Source: Minisyncoccota bacterium (GTDB lineage Bacteria; Patescibacteriota; Minisyncoccia; Phycocordibacterales; JACZSL01). Taken from it: DNA of 53,385 nucleotides. Both the position numbers and the translations under genes were made by a program. The number at the start of each line of letters is the position of its first letter. The first letter of the stretch is position 1. The notes under the pieces were generated by a model. It ran no database searches, had not been told where the DNA came from, and saw only the letters and a list, made by a program, of their open reading frames with translations. The stretch covers positions 1-53,385 of the forward strand of contig JANQMM010000063.1 in the NCBI GenBank assembly GCA_028280145.1, given 5' to 3'. Positions 16,206 to 25,026 of the stretch are shown here, one piece after another.

Positions 16206-16946
16206 ATGATGTTTGTTGAGTTCATTGCTCCTGCAAAGAACGAATCACATTCCATTAAGTGTTTGTGTGCTCTTTACTATTTGAAGCACTCTCTTAAAAT
16301 TGATGTTGCGTCCGTTGATCAAGTAAAGAACTTGCTAGTTCAAGGTAGAATTTTTAAGAAAGGGAGTAAAATTAACTACCCGCAAGCCCTTGATAGGCTT
16401 GGAGAAAAAGTCGATACTCCAGCAAAAGGATTGTGGCAAATTACCCCAACTGGAGAAAAGTCTATAAAAGAACTGCTTGGATTACCTGAGGGGGACATTG
16501 AAACACAAAATGATACAGAGTACCTTGAAAAACTTATTGCAACAAAAATCAAGGATCCCCAATCCGAGGATTATTTTTCAGAAGGCGCAGACTGTTTAAA
16601 AATCGGGAGACTTAGGGCGTGCGTTGTTTTTCTCTGGTCTGGGGCGATCCATGAAGTTCGAGAGAAAATTATAAAAAAATACTCAACCAAAAAGATTAAT
16701 ACTGCCATTAACAAGCATGATAAAAAAGCAAGGAAAATAAACACCGTTGATGATTTTGCATACATAAAAGATTCGATTTTATTACTAGCGTCCAAGGAGC
16801 TCGGGTTGTTTGATAAAAATGAATATTCTACCCTAGCAAATCTATGCTTAGATCTCAGAAATAAATGTGGGCACCCAAGTAAATATAGCCCCGGTCCTAA
16901 AAGAGTTTCAGCTTTTATAGAAGACTTGGTTAAAATTATTTACTAA
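16206..16946 (+). CDS. Cassette protein B: winged-helix-like domain plus HEPN-like domain
   Basis: 246 aa, not assigned to a named family. Residues about 15-92 form a winged-helix-like domain ending GLWQITPTGEKSIKELLGL. Residues about 121-246 look like an all-helical HEPN domain: EGADCLKIGRLRACVVFLWSGAIHE, then a basic helix, and finally DLRNKCGHPSKYSPG, which contains R218-N-K-C-G-H223, an R-x4-H arrangement typical of HEPN ribonucleases. HEPN proteins are common in toxin-antitoxin, abortive-infection and other defence systems. RNase activity is inference; many HEPN domains are inactive. It is paired with protein A, 4 nt upstream. No tRNA end duplication marking an insertion was found 3' of the gene. 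Confidence 0.7.
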   Translation: MMFVEFIAPAKNESHSIKCLCALYYLKHSLKIDVASVDQVKNLLVQGRIFKKGSKINYPQALDRLGEKVDTPAKGLWQITPTGEKSIKELLGLPEGDIETQNDTEYLEKLIATKIKDPQSEDYFSEGADCLKIGRLRACVVFLWSGAIHEVREKIIKKYSTKKINTAINKHDKKARKINTVDDFAYIKDSILLLASKELGLFDKNEYSTLANLCLDLRNKCGHPSKYSPGPKRVSAFIEDLVKIIY

Positions 16947-17023
16947 AAGCGCCCGAGACACCTCTTCTCCAACTCACTAAAACTACTCAAAAAAGCTGAG
17001 CAGGGCTTAACCACCCACGCCTA

Positions 17024-17040
17024 CCTGCCCGTAAGGCAGG
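17024..17040 (+). repeat. Short GC-rich hairpin in the gap after the HEPN-like cassette
   Basis: CCTGCC (17024-17029), loop CGTAA, GGCAGG (17035-17040). No T-tract directly follows, so it is not a standard terminator. The rest of 16947-17120 shows no recognisable gene. Confidence 0.4.
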
Positions 17041-17120
17041 GTTCAAGTTCAAGAAAGCCTCCAAGCAACGACGAGATATAAAAGTACTTTCTTGGTGCTT
17101 TTTTGAAAGATTCTCTCATG

Positions 17121-17126
17121 TATAAT
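17121..17126 (+). promoter_or_regulatory. -10 box (TATAAT) for the Nudix gene
   Basis: TATAAT ends 9 nt before the ATG at 17136, predicting a leader of about 2-3 nt. TTGAAA at 17103-17108 is only 12 nt away and is too close to be a good -35. Confidence 0.5.
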
Positions 17127-17135
17127 TTACTTTGT

Positions 17136-17579
17136 ATGCAGAGAGCAAAATATACAGAAAGTGCTGGTGGTGTTGTGGTCAATAACGAGACAGGTGACGT
17201 GTTGATCGTGGCACACCCGAACAAGGTATGGGCTTTCCCAAAAGGACATATTGAACCGAGCGAAGACCCGCTTATAGCCGCAAAGAGGGAGATTTTTGAG
17301 GAATCAGGCATTACTGAAGTACAGTTGATCTGTGAGCTTGGCAAATACAAGCGGTTTCGCATCGGCAAGTACAGTAAAGATGATGAAAGCGAGATAAAGA
17401 CAATTCGCATGTATCTTTTCACGACTGACCAGCAACGCACCGACCCTCGCGACCCAAGACACCCTGAGGCAAAATGGGTTCATCGAAATAACGTTGCAAA
17501 AGAGTTGACGCACGAGAAAGACCAGGCATTTTTCTTAAGCATCATCAATCAGCTCCCCCCAGTTCCGGAGAAGACATGA
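17136..17579 (+). CDS. Nudix hydrolase
   Basis: 147 aa. A complete Nudix box is present: G-H-I-E-P-S-E, seven residues, then REIFEESGI, matching Gx5Ex7REUxEExGU. N-terminal SAGGVVVNNETGDVLIV and KVWAFPKGHIEP resemble diadenosine polyphosphate (Ap4A) hydrolase-like Nudix proteins, but the substrate is not certain. The ATG at 17136 is chosen over the upstream one at 17118 because TATAAT lies between them and the protein then begins just before the first beta strand. The stop overlaps the next start by 4 nt (ATGA). Confidence 0.9.
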   Translation: MQRAKYTESAGGVVVNNETGDVLIVAHPNKVWAFPKGHIEPSEDPLIAAKREIFEESGITEVQLICELGKYKRFRIGKYSKDDESEIKTIRMYLFTTDQQRTDPRDPRHPEAKWVHRNNVAKELTHEKDQAFFLSIINQLPPVPEKT

Positions 17580-18049
17580 TTCGCAAAGCGACAATAGTAC
17601 ATATCACACTTCTTGTTATTGCAGGGGCGCTCGCCTTGGTCGTTTTTCTTTTTAACCTATTTTCCGATGAGCCTGTTGCAACAAACGACATCAGGGCTAT
17701 TTCGATAGGAGATGCGACCTACGACTTGCTGATAGCGGATACTCTAAGCCTTCGGCAACAAGGTCTTTCGGGGAGACCGTCACTTGGTGAGAGTGAAGGC
17801 ATGCTCTTTGTGTTTGACAACAGCGCCGTGCAACATTTTTGGATGAAGGATATGTTGTTTTCGATCGATATCATTTGGATTAATGAAAATAGAAAGATCG
17901 TTGGTTTTGTCGAAAACGCATCACCCGAGTCTTATCCGGAATCGTTTTCTTCAGAAGTACCAGTCCAATACGTATTGGAGGTAAATGTCGGTGAGGTGCA
18001 AAAGAATGGCATAACAGTAGGGGATAGTGTTACGTTTGTGCATCACTAA
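17576..18049 (+). CDS. DUF192 family exported protein
   Basis: 157 aa. N-terminal transmembrane or signal segment (about residues 9-30), then a DUF192 domain with its usual landmarks: LRQQGLSGRPSLGESEGMLFVF, HFWMKDM, IDIIWINENRKIVGFVENASP and VPVQYVLEVNVGEV. The function of DUF192 is unknown; the domain is typically outside the cytoplasmic membrane. Overlaps the Nudix stop by 4 nt, so the two are co-translated. Confidence 0.92.
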   Translation: MIRKATIVHITLLVIAGALALVVFLFNLFSDEPVATNDIRAISIGDATYDLLIADTLSLRQQGLSGRPSLGESEGMLFVFDNSAVQHFWMKDMLFSIDIIWINENRKIVGFVENASPESYPESFSSEVPVQYVLEVNVGEVQKNGITVGDSVTFVHH

Positions 18050-18057
18050 AAGAGAGT

Positions 18058-18086
18058 TTGTCAATTAGTTTATTCCGTTGTATAAT
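18058..18086 (+). promoter_or_regulatory. Promoter of RNase P RNA
   Basis: TTGTCA (18058-18063), 17-nt spacer, TATAAT (18081-18086). Transcription start expected near 18093, which fits the RNA 5' end. Confidence 0.75.
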
Positions 18087-18095
18087 GTCACTCAA

Positions 18096-18476
18096 TCCTG
18101 TATCGGATAGTCGCGCATGGAAGAGGAATCGACCATAGTGAGGAAAGTCCGGACACGTCCCGTTATTTATTGACGAGGAGGACGGTAGCAGGTAACGCCT
18201 GTCGTCCGGCACCATTGGTGTCGGATAGGGATGCGAGCAGAGACGCCCGAATTGAGAAAGGAGGGCACCCGGAATATCCATTGCGGGTGAGCTTTCATGG
18301 AGACATGAAAGGTGAAACGGCAAAATTCCTACCTACGTGCAAGGTCGTACTACATTTCAACAAGTAATGTAGAGTGCCGCAAAGATCCGTTAGGCAACTA
18401 ACGTGACAAGATAAATGGCTATCGTCTGGCGCATGAAAGTGCGTCCAGATACAGAATCCGGCTTATAGATACAGGA
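18096..18476 (+). ncRNA. rnpB: RNase P RNA, bacterial class A
   Basis: Catalytic RNA that trims tRNA 5' leaders. The universal P4 strand GAGGAAAGTCCGGAC is at about 18140-18154 and the 3' partner ACAGAATCCGGCTTA at about 18451-18465. TCCTGTATC at the 5' end pairs with GATACAGGA at the 3' end (P1), which sets the boundaries within a few bases. The AGGCAACTAACGTGACAAGATAAATGG segment around 18393-18418 matches the conserved 3' half. Length of about 380 nt is normal. It has its own promoter and terminator. Confidence 0.95.
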
Positions 18477-18486
18477 GATACCATAT

Positions 18487-18516
18487 GACAAAACCCCGCC
18501 TCAGCGGGGTTTTGTC
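18487..18516 (+). terminator. Terminator of RNase P RNA
   Basis: A perfect 13-bp stem, GACAAAACCCCGC with GCGGGGTTTTGTC, around CTCA. The T-rich right arm and the A-rich left arm make it usable on both strands. Confidence 0.85.
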
Positions 18517-18555
18517 GTTTCGGTTTTTTGCCACATAAATAGCTTTTTAGCTAGG

Positions 18556-18584
18556 TTGAGGCACCAAAATCCATTTACTATAAT
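18556..18584 (+). promoter_or_regulatory. Promoter of the O-antigen-ligase/TPR gene
   Basis: TTGAGG (18556-18561), 17-nt spacer, TATAAT (18579-18584). Leader of about 43 nt to the ATG at 18634. Confidence 0.7.
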
Positions 18585-18633
18585 GTATGGACGTATATAG
18601 ATTATTACTAAACACTATTTTTACATTACACAT

Positions 18634-21216
18634 ATGGAGATTTTCAAGAAACAACGGGAAGAAGGTGATCATACAGAGCATCACACGGAGCACGAAACAC
18701 AGCTTTCTCAAGAAAGAACGGCAGATAACCGAGTCCTTGATACGTACTCATTCTGGACGTTTCTTGCCATGCTATTCCTCCTTCCTATCGTGTTCATTCC
18801 TTCAATTTCTATTCCATTTCAGTTCACGAAAACCATTTTGGTATTTGCCGGCGTACTCATTGCCCTCCTCATCACACTCATAGCACGACTCAAAGAAGGC
18901 AGATTAACACTACCGTCGCACTACCTCCTATACGCTGTCTGGGCGCTTCCGGTTGTGTATTTCATCTCGGCACTTTTCTCAGAAAGTCCCAAGGCGTCAT
19001 TTCTCGGTCAGGCACTTGAAATAGATACGTTCGCATTCATCACGCTCATGGCCGTCTTTGCCACACTTGTGGTTATGGTGATCCGTTCGAAAGAGCAGGT
19101 GCTTTCCTCGTACCTCATCCTTTTCACTTCCTTTATCGTTCTTTGGGTGTTCCAGGGACTTCGACTCATTTTCGGCCCTGATTTTCTTGCGTTCAACACA
19201 TTGACGCTTGCAACATCAAATGTATTCGGGAAATGGAACGACCTCTCTATCTTCTTTGGTCTTGCGACAGTGATGTCACTTGTAACGCTGGCGAGTCTTA
19301 AGCTGAGCGCGACATACAAGCGCGTGCTCTACGTAATGCTCATCGTCTCACTCTTCTTCCTTGCGGTGGTGAATTTCACCATTACATGGGCTATTGTTGG
19401 TCTCTTCGCTCTCGGGTTTCTTGTACACAGCGTGGGTATTACCCGCTTCAACTGGAAAAAAGCACAGCCACTTGCCTTGCATGAAGAGGTACCACCACAG
19501 GAAACGTCATCCAAGGGTGCCAAAAACATTTCTGCTGCCTCAGCAATAGTATTCGTTATTGCTCTACTCTTTGTCGGTTCAAGCTTTACGGAGAACGATC
19601 GTGTTGGAAATGCGCTTTCAAACACATTCAACATCTCACAAATAGAGGCTCGTCCGTCGTGGACCAGTACCATTGATATTGCAAGAGCATCGTATACGGA
19701 CAATGCCTTCCTTGGCTCAGGACCAAACACATTCGTAAAGGAATGGGTCACGTCTCGACCACAGGAACTTAATAATTCCATCTTCTGGAACGCGGACTTT
19801 GTTTCAGGTATCGGCATCATTCCGACTGCCTTTATAAGCGTGGGATTGATCGGTGGCCTGATATGGCTTCTTATCTTTGCCTCTTTTGTCTACAGCGGAT
19901 TTCGATCACTCATTCTTAATTCCGGAGACAATCGATTCTCGTACTACATCACCCTTTCATCATTCCTTGCAGGTCTCTACCTTTGGCTTCTGATGATCTT
20001 CTATACGCCGAATGTGGTGCTTGTTACGCTTGCATTCTTCTTCACCGGAATCTATCTTGCATCACTGCGCCACAACTCTGCAGGAAAGTTGCGAGAACGG
20101 ACATATGTCTTTGCAGGTAATCCTAAGACAGGGTTCGCCTCGGTCTTCACACTTACATTCCTTTTGCTTGTCACTATAGTTGCAGGCTGGTCTGCTTTCG
20201 GCATTTATCGTTCGGCTGTTGCGTTTCAGTCGGGTGTGATAGCGCTTAACGTAGACGGAGATATCGATCGGGCACAAGACCTGATCGCAAAATCTGCATC
20301 AATCTATGAAACAGACCGGCAGTACCGACTGCTTGCAGATATCAGTACTGCCCGCGTGATCGCTTTGCAATCAGCGACCGGCCTAAGTGAGGACGAGCTT
20401 CGGGAACAATTCCAGTTCCGGCTTGCTCAGGCAATTGAAGCCGGACAAAAAGCGACTGAACTTGATCCGAATAACTATCAAAACTGGCTTTCACTCGGAC
20501 GTGTGTACCAGTCAGTTGTTCCACTTCGCATTGAAGGGGCATATGAAAACGCGCAAAACAGTTTTGATCAGGCACTTGAACTGAACCCGAATGGCCCGGC
20601 GACCTACCTTACAATGGCGCGACTTGAGGTTGCAAATGGAGACACGCTTAGAGCTCGTGACCACATCGCATCAGCGTTGCAACTCAAAAGCAATTATACC
20701 GAAGCCATTTTCCTCCTTTCACAGCTTGAGATCAGTGAAGGCAATGTCGATGAAGCGATTGCTTCGATCGAAGCGGCGGCAATTCTGACACAGAATAACC
20801 CGGTGATTTTCTTCCAGCTTGGACTTCTCAAGTACAACCAGACCGATTACGAAGGTGCTCAGACCGCGTTTAGGCGTGCGGTGCAGTTGAGCAATGATTA
20901 TGCAAATGCACTGTACTTCCTCGGTCTTACAGAGGACAGACTTGGGAATACGGATGACGCTATCGTATTCTTCGAAAGGGTCTCAGCGCTTAATCCCAAC
21001 AACGAAGAGGTGATATCAATTCTTGAGAACCTCAATGCCGGAAGGGCACCATTTGCCGGGCAGACACCTGAGCCGCCGGCTATTCCTGACGAGCTTCCTT
21101 TTGAAGAATCTCCTGAAGGAGAAACAGCAGATACCGACACTCTTGATATAGAGGAAGACGAAGAGGCAGGTGAGGGCGACGAAGCGTCTGATGAGGAAGA
21201 ACCTACTGAAGGCTAG
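18634..21216 (+). CDS. Polytopic membrane protein, O-antigen-ligase/polymerase-like, with TPR domain
   Basis: 860 aa. A charged N-terminus of about 35 residues, then about 10-12 transmembrane segments between residues 38 and 525 with a large loop around residues 325-390 (RPSWTSTIDIARASYTDNAFLGSGPNTF), the layout of Wzy/WaaL-type glycan polymerases and ligases. Residues about 560-800 are tetratricopeptide repeats, for example AIEAGQKATELDPNNYQNWLSLGRVY and ALELNPNGPATYLTMARLEVANGD. The last 55 residues are acidic and Pro-rich. Probable role is transfer or polymerisation of surface glycan, based on topology only. It precedes murJ by 41 nt, consistent with an envelope operon. Confidence 0.8.
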   Translation: MEIFKKQREEGDHTEHHTEHETQLSQERTADNRVLDTYSFWTFLAMLFLLPIVFIPSISIPFQFTKTILVFAGVLIALLITLIARLKEGRLTLPSHYLLYAVWALPVVYFISALFSESPKASFLGQALEIDTFAFITLMAVFATLVVMVIRSKEQVLSSYLILFTSFIVLWVFQGLRLIFGPDFLAFNTLTLATSNVFGKWNDLSIFFGLATVMSLVTLASLKLSATYKRVLYVMLIVSLFFLAVVNFTITWAIVGLFALGFLVHSVGITRFNWKKAQPLALHEEVPPQETSSKGAKNISAASAIVFVIALLFVGSSFTENDRVGNALSNTFNISQIEARPSWTSTIDIARASYTDNAFLGSGPNTFVKEWVTSRPQELNNSIFWNADFVSGIGIIPTAFISVGLIGGLIWLLIFASFVYSGFRSLILNSGDNRFSYYITLSSFLAGLYLWLLMIFYTPNVVLVTLAFFFTGIYLASLRHNSAGKLRERTYVFAGNPKTGFASVFTLTFLLLVTIVAGWSAFGIYRSAVAFQSGVIALNVDGDIDRAQDLIAKSASIYETDRQYRLLADISTARVIALQSATGLSEDELREQFQFRLAQAIEAGQKATELDPNNYQNWLSLGRVYQSVVPLRIEGAYENAQNSFDQALELNPNGPATYLTMARLEVANGDTLRARDHIASALQLKSNYTEAIFLLSQLEISEGNVDEAIASIEAAAILTQNNPVIFFQLGLLKYNQTDYEGAQTAFRRAVQLSNDYANALYFLGLTEDRLGNTDDAIVFFERVSALNPNNEEVISILENLNAGRAPFAGQTPEPPAIPDELPFEESPEGETADTDTLDIEEDEEAGEGDEASDEEEPTEG

Positions 21217-21257
21217 GTTGGTTCTAGACACTACCCCCACTACATAAACGGGATAGA

Positions 21258-22922
21258 ATGGTTAGACGAATCTTACATGTACTTCAAAAAGAGGTACGCG
21301 GTCTCCATGAGGCAGCGTACCTTTTAGGTGTATTTGCCGCACTCTCCCAAATACTTGCGCTTATTCGTGACAGATTGCTCACCCATTCTTTTGGTGCAGG
21401 CGAGATATTGGATGTCTATTACGCGGCATTTCGAATTCCTGACTTCATCTTTGTCACCGTTGCATCCATTGTTTCACTTTCCGTACTCATTCCGTTTCTT
21501 GTTGAGAAAACGAATACGTCACGGTCTGCCGGACAATCGTTTATTGGAGGCGTCTTCAGCTTCTTTGCTCTCTCCATGCTTGTCGTTGGTGGTGTGGCGT
21601 TCATGCTTGCTCCATATCTTCTTGCGAAACTGTTTCCGGGCTTCAGTGGAGAGGCGTTTGATGATCTGGTGTTGGTAACCCGAATATTGCTTCTTCAGCC
21701 GATCCTTCTTGGTGCTTCAAGCCTTTTTGCATCCGTGGTGCACGTGTATCGCAAATTCATGCTTTATGCAGTAAGTCCGCTTCTCTACAACATAGGCATC
21801 ATCATTGGTATTCTTTTCTTTTACGATATTTTCGGTATCGCGGGGCTTGCCTACGGAGTGGTATTGGGAGCACTGTTACATCTTGGGATACAAATACCAT
21901 TCATTGTAAGTAGCGGGTATTTGCCGCGATTTCAAGTTACTCATCACTTTGGGGAGATCAAACGGATCATCCTTCTCTCCCTTCCGCGAACGCTGGCTCT
22001 TTCTTCAAATCATATCGCATTATTTGTACTCATTGGTCTTGCCTCAGTGATGAGTATCGGGTCTATTTCCGTCTTTACTCTTGCCTTCAACCTTCAGTCC
22101 GTGCCACTTGCCATCATAGGGGCAAGTTATTCCGTCGCCGCGTTTCCAACGCTTGCACGACTTTTCAATAATGGTAATCGTGAGAAATTCTTTGAACACA
22201 TCGTGGTGGCGACCCGACATATCATCTTCTGGTCATTTCCGGCGATCGCACTCTTTATTGTGCTTCGGGCACAGATCGTACGTGTCATTCTGGGAACCGG
22301 TGAGTTTACCTGGACTGATACACGACTGACTGCCGCGGCACTTGCCCTTTTTGCTCTCTCACTCGTTGCACAAAGCCTTGTGCTTCTTTTTGTGCGTGGC
22401 TATTATGCGGCAGGGAAAACAGCAAAACCGGTCTTGATCAATGTTTTTTCATCAGTGCTTATTATTATTTTCGCGTTTCTCTTTAAGCATCTCTACGAAA
22501 CAGTGCCGACGTGGCAGTATTTCTTTGAATCACTTCTTCGTGTTGAGGGGATTGAGGGAACGATCGTACTCATGCTTCCGTTTGCTTATTCATGCGCACT
22601 TCTTATTAATGCCGCGCTATTCTGGGTAAGTTTTCAGTATGATTTCAAACGCTTTTCAAAGGCACTCTCAGTCACTTTTTTCCAGAGCCTTGCCGGAGCG
22701 GTGGTCATGGGGTTTGTGTCGTGGCGGATGCTTGAGTTGCTTGATGACGTGTTTGATATAAACACATTTCTTGGTATCTTTGGGCAGGGACTCATTGCCG
22801 GCATTGTGGGTATATGCTTTGGCGTTCTGACTCTCAAATTACTTCGAAGTAAGGAGCTTACGGAAGTGTGGAAGTCTCTCCACAGTAAATTCTGGAAAAC
22901 AACAGTTATTTCTTCCGAATAA
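21258..22922 (+). CDS. murJ: Lipid II flippase MurJ (MviN family)
   Basis: 554 aa with about 14 transmembrane helices. The N-terminus AAYLLGVFAALSQILALIRDRLLTHSFGAGEILDVYYAAFRIPDF is the MurJ signature, and the conserved Arg region RIILLSLPRTLALSSNHIAL follows. MurJ flips lipid II across the membrane for peptidoglycan synthesis. It is slightly longer than average at the C-terminus. It lies between the TPR membrane protein and lepA with gaps of 41 and 1 nt, so the three genes probably form one transcript. Confidence 0.95.
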   Translation: MVRRILHVLQKEVRGLHEAAYLLGVFAALSQILALIRDRLLTHSFGAGEILDVYYAAFRIPDFIFVTVASIVSLSVLIPFLVEKTNTSRSAGQSFIGGVFSFFALSMLVVGGVAFMLAPYLLAKLFPGFSGEAFDDLVLVTRILLLQPILLGASSLFASVVHVYRKFMLYAVSPLLYNIGIIIGILFFYDIFGIAGLAYGVVLGALLHLGIQIPFIVSSGYLPRFQVTHHFGEIKRIILLSLPRTLALSSNHIALFVLIGLASVMSIGSISVFTLAFNLQSVPLAIIGASYSVAAFPTLARLFNNGNREKFFEHIVVATRHIIFWSFPAIALFIVLRAQIVRVILGTGEFTWTDTRLTAAALALFALSLVAQSLVLLFVRGYYAAGKTAKPVLINVFSSVLIIIFAFLFKHLYETVPTWQYFFESLLRVEGIEGTIVLMLPFAYSCALLINAALFWVSFQYDFKRFSKALSVTFFQSLAGAVVMGFVSWRMLELLDDVFDINTFLGIFGQGLIAGIVGICFGVLTLKLLRSKELTEVWKSLHSKFWKTTVISSE

Positions 22923-22923
22923 C

Positions 22924-24714
22924 ATGGACACAAAACACATAAGAAATTTTTCTATCATCGCACATATCGATCACGGGAAGTCCACGCTTGCCGACAGGAT
23001 GCTTGAGATCACCAACACTGTTGAAGCCCGCAAAATGAAAGACCAGGTGCTTGACCAGATGGAACTTGAACGGGAGCGGGGCATTACGATCAAGATGCAG
23101 CCGGTTACTATGCGGCATAAAAAGAGCGAGGAATTATACACACTAAATCTCATAGATACTCCCGGACACATAGACTTTTCGTATGAAGTGTCGCGCGCGC
23201 TAAAGGCCGTTGAAGGAACGGTGCTTTTGGTAGACAGCACGCAAGGGGTTCAAGCACAAACCCTTACGACACTCAATCTTGCAAAGGAATTCGGGCTTAC
23301 TATTATACCCGCGCTTTCCAAGATAGATTCACCGCTTGCGCGTGTTGATGAAGTAAAAGAGGAGGTAATGAATCTTTTGGAATGTGACGAGAGCGATATT
23401 CTGCTATGTTCAGGGAAGACCGGAGAAGGTGTCAGAGAATTGCTTGATGTGGTGGTAGAGAGGATTCCGGAGCCAACCTTTGAAGTAGAAGATGATTTTC
23501 GTTCACTCATATTTGATTTTCAATATTCCAATCATAGAGGTGTGATCGTCTTCATCCGAACTTTCGACGGGTCGGTCAAGAAAGGCGATGTACTTCGCTT
23601 TAGCGCAACAGGCCGTAAATTTACCGCACTTGAAGTAGGCATCTTCTCTCCGGAAGAGACGCCGACAGAAAAACTGGAAAAAGGAAGCATCGGGTATGTT
23701 GTAACAGGTATTAAGCAGGCAGGCGTGGCGTCGGTCGGAGATACCCTTACGTATGACAAAAGTTCACTTACAGCATATGACGGATACATGCAGCCAAGCT
23801 CTGTCGTGTGGGCCAGCGTGTACCCTGAAAGCCAGGATGATTTTACGGAATTGAAACAATCACTTGACCGGCTCCAGCTTTCGGATTCATCACTTTCATT
23901 TGAGGAAGAGAGCTCAGGTGTATTGGGGCGTGGTTTTCGATGCGGCTTTCTTGGTATGCTTCATCTTGAGATCGTAACTGAACGACTAAGACGAGAGTTC
24001 GATCTGGACCTTACCGTAACACTTCCAAGTATCACGTATGAAGCTGAGCTCAAAAACGGAAAAAGAGCTGTCATATATTCACCCATACATTTTCCGGATG
24101 ACGGGTCGGTCGCGCGAGTGTTCGAGCCATGGGTTGAAATACAGCTCATAACACCAAGCGAGTATATCAGCGCGATAATGCAACTTTTGTATGAACATGA
24201 AGCAGTAATAGGGGTAAGTGAAACATTTGGTGACGGGAGAACGATGTTCCTGATCGAGATGCCACTGCGAGAGCTGATGCGCAATTTCTTTGCGAGGATA
24301 AAGACCGCATCAAGCGGGTTTGCTTCTTTGTCGTATTCCATAGGGGATCTAAGGCCCGCAGATGTCGTAAGGCTTGACATGTTGGTTGCAGAAGAACTTG
24401 TTCCGGCCTTTTCAAAAGTGGTCTCACGCAGACGTGTTCAGGAAGAGGCAGAGACGATGGTGGACAAGTTGTATAAGAGTTTGCCACGCCAGCAAATAGT
24501 CACAAAAATTCAGGCAAAGTCCATGGGACGTATTCTTTCCGCAAAGAAGCTCTCAGCAATGAAAAAAGATGTCACCGCAGGTCTTTATGGAGGGGATATT
24601 ACCCGAAAGATGAAGCTTCGGGAGAAACAAAAGAAGGGCAAGAAAAAAATGCAGGCACACGGAAAGGTGAATATTCCACATGAAGTGTTCATCAAAATGA
24701 TCCAATCGGAATAA
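22924..24714 (+). CDS. lepA: Elongation factor 4 (LepA GTPase) with SKID in place of NKID
   Basis: 596 aa, normal length. Ribosomal GTPase that back-translocates or remodels ribosomes. G1 is AHIDHGKST, the switch region contains RERGITIK, and G3 is DTPGHIDF. The C-terminal domain (KMKLREKQKKGKKKMQAHGKVNIPHEVFIKMI) is the LepA-specific tail. The G4 motif, normally NKID, reads SKID with Ser132. That position contacts guanine, so affinity or specificity could be changed; the rest of the protein looks intact. It begins 1 nt after the murJ stop and ends at a strong terminator. Confidence 0.96.
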   Translation: MDTKHIRNFSIIAHIDHGKSTLADRMLEITNTVEARKMKDQVLDQMELERERGITIKMQPVTMRHKKSEELYTLNLIDTPGHIDFSYEVSRALKAVEGTVLLVDSTQGVQAQTLTTLNLAKEFGLTIIPALSKIDSPLARVDEVKEEVMNLLECDESDILLCSGKTGEGVRELLDVVVERIPEPTFEVEDDFRSLIFDFQYSNHRGVIVFIRTFDGSVKKGDVLRFSATGRKFTALEVGIFSPEETPTEKLEKGSIGYVVTGIKQAGVASVGDTLTYDKSSLTAYDGYMQPSSVVWASVYPESQDDFTELKQSLDRLQLSDSSLSFEEESSGVLGRGFRCGFLGMLHLEIVTERLRREFDLDLTVTLPSITYEAELKNGKRAVIYSPIHFPDDGSVARVFEPWVEIQLITPSEYISAIMQLLYEHEAVIGVSETFGDGRTMFLIEMPLRELMRNFFARIKTASSGFASLSYSIGDLRPADVVRLDMLVAEELVPAFSKVVSRRRVQEEAETMVDKLYKSLPRQQIVTKIQAKSMGRILSAKKLSAMKKDVTAGLYGGDITRKMKLREKQKKGKKKMQAHGKVNIPHEVFIKMIQSE

Positions 24715-24716
24715 AA

Positions 24717-24741
24717 AAAGCCCCGCGCACCGCGGGGCTTT
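24717..24741 (+). terminator. Terminator after lepA (bidirectional)
   Basis: AAAGCCCCGCG, loop CAC, CGCGGGGCTTT. The upstream A-run gives a T-run on the minus strand, so it can also end the minus-strand gene at 24756-24956. Confidence 0.85.
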
Positions 24742-24755
24742 CGCATCAATCCCCT

Positions 24756-24956
24756 TCATTGGGGTCTGTTGTCTCGAAATCGCTTCCTGAGCTCCTTGGC
24801 ATGGATCCGTTCGACCGCGAATGAACGTGGTGTCAACAGGGCCCGAAGCAACAGGGGCATTTCTGTTCGTTCGTTGTCGTAGAACTTGATGATGCGGGTG
24901 CGAAACACCAAAAGAAGCATCACAAGCCCCAACAACACGATAACTGCAAGGCTCAT
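24756..24956 (-). CDS. Small single-pass membrane protein
   Basis: 66 aa. One N-terminal transmembrane helix (LAVIVLLGLVMLLLVF, residues 3-18), then a basic cytoplasmic tail (KELRKRFRDNRPQ at the end). Family not recognised. A clear Shine-Dalgarno GGAGG lies 7 nt before the ATG at 24956, unusual in this window where most genes lack one. It is convergent with lepA across a shared terminator. Real by ribosome-binding site and composition; function unknown. Confidence 0.65.
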   Translation of the reverse strand: MSLAVIVLLGLVMLLLVFRTRIIKFYDNERTEMPLLLRALLTPRSFAVERIHAKELRKRFRDNRPQ

Positions 24957-25026
24957 CTCTCAACCTCCGTCTCGTTGATACGGAATTTATGATGCCATTA
25001 TCACACGCCAACTGTCAAACAGTTGC

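Noticed and set aside
15519..17050. Attachment-site duplicate of tRNA-Ser(GGA) after the HEPN-like cassette
   Set aside because: The tRNA 3' end was looked for downstream up to about 17050 and no matching copy was found, so integration is not proven for this cassette.
18170..18367. Open frame inside the RNase P RNA region
   Set aside because: It lies wholly within rnpB, whose conserved P4 strands and end pairing are clear; no independent sign of coding.
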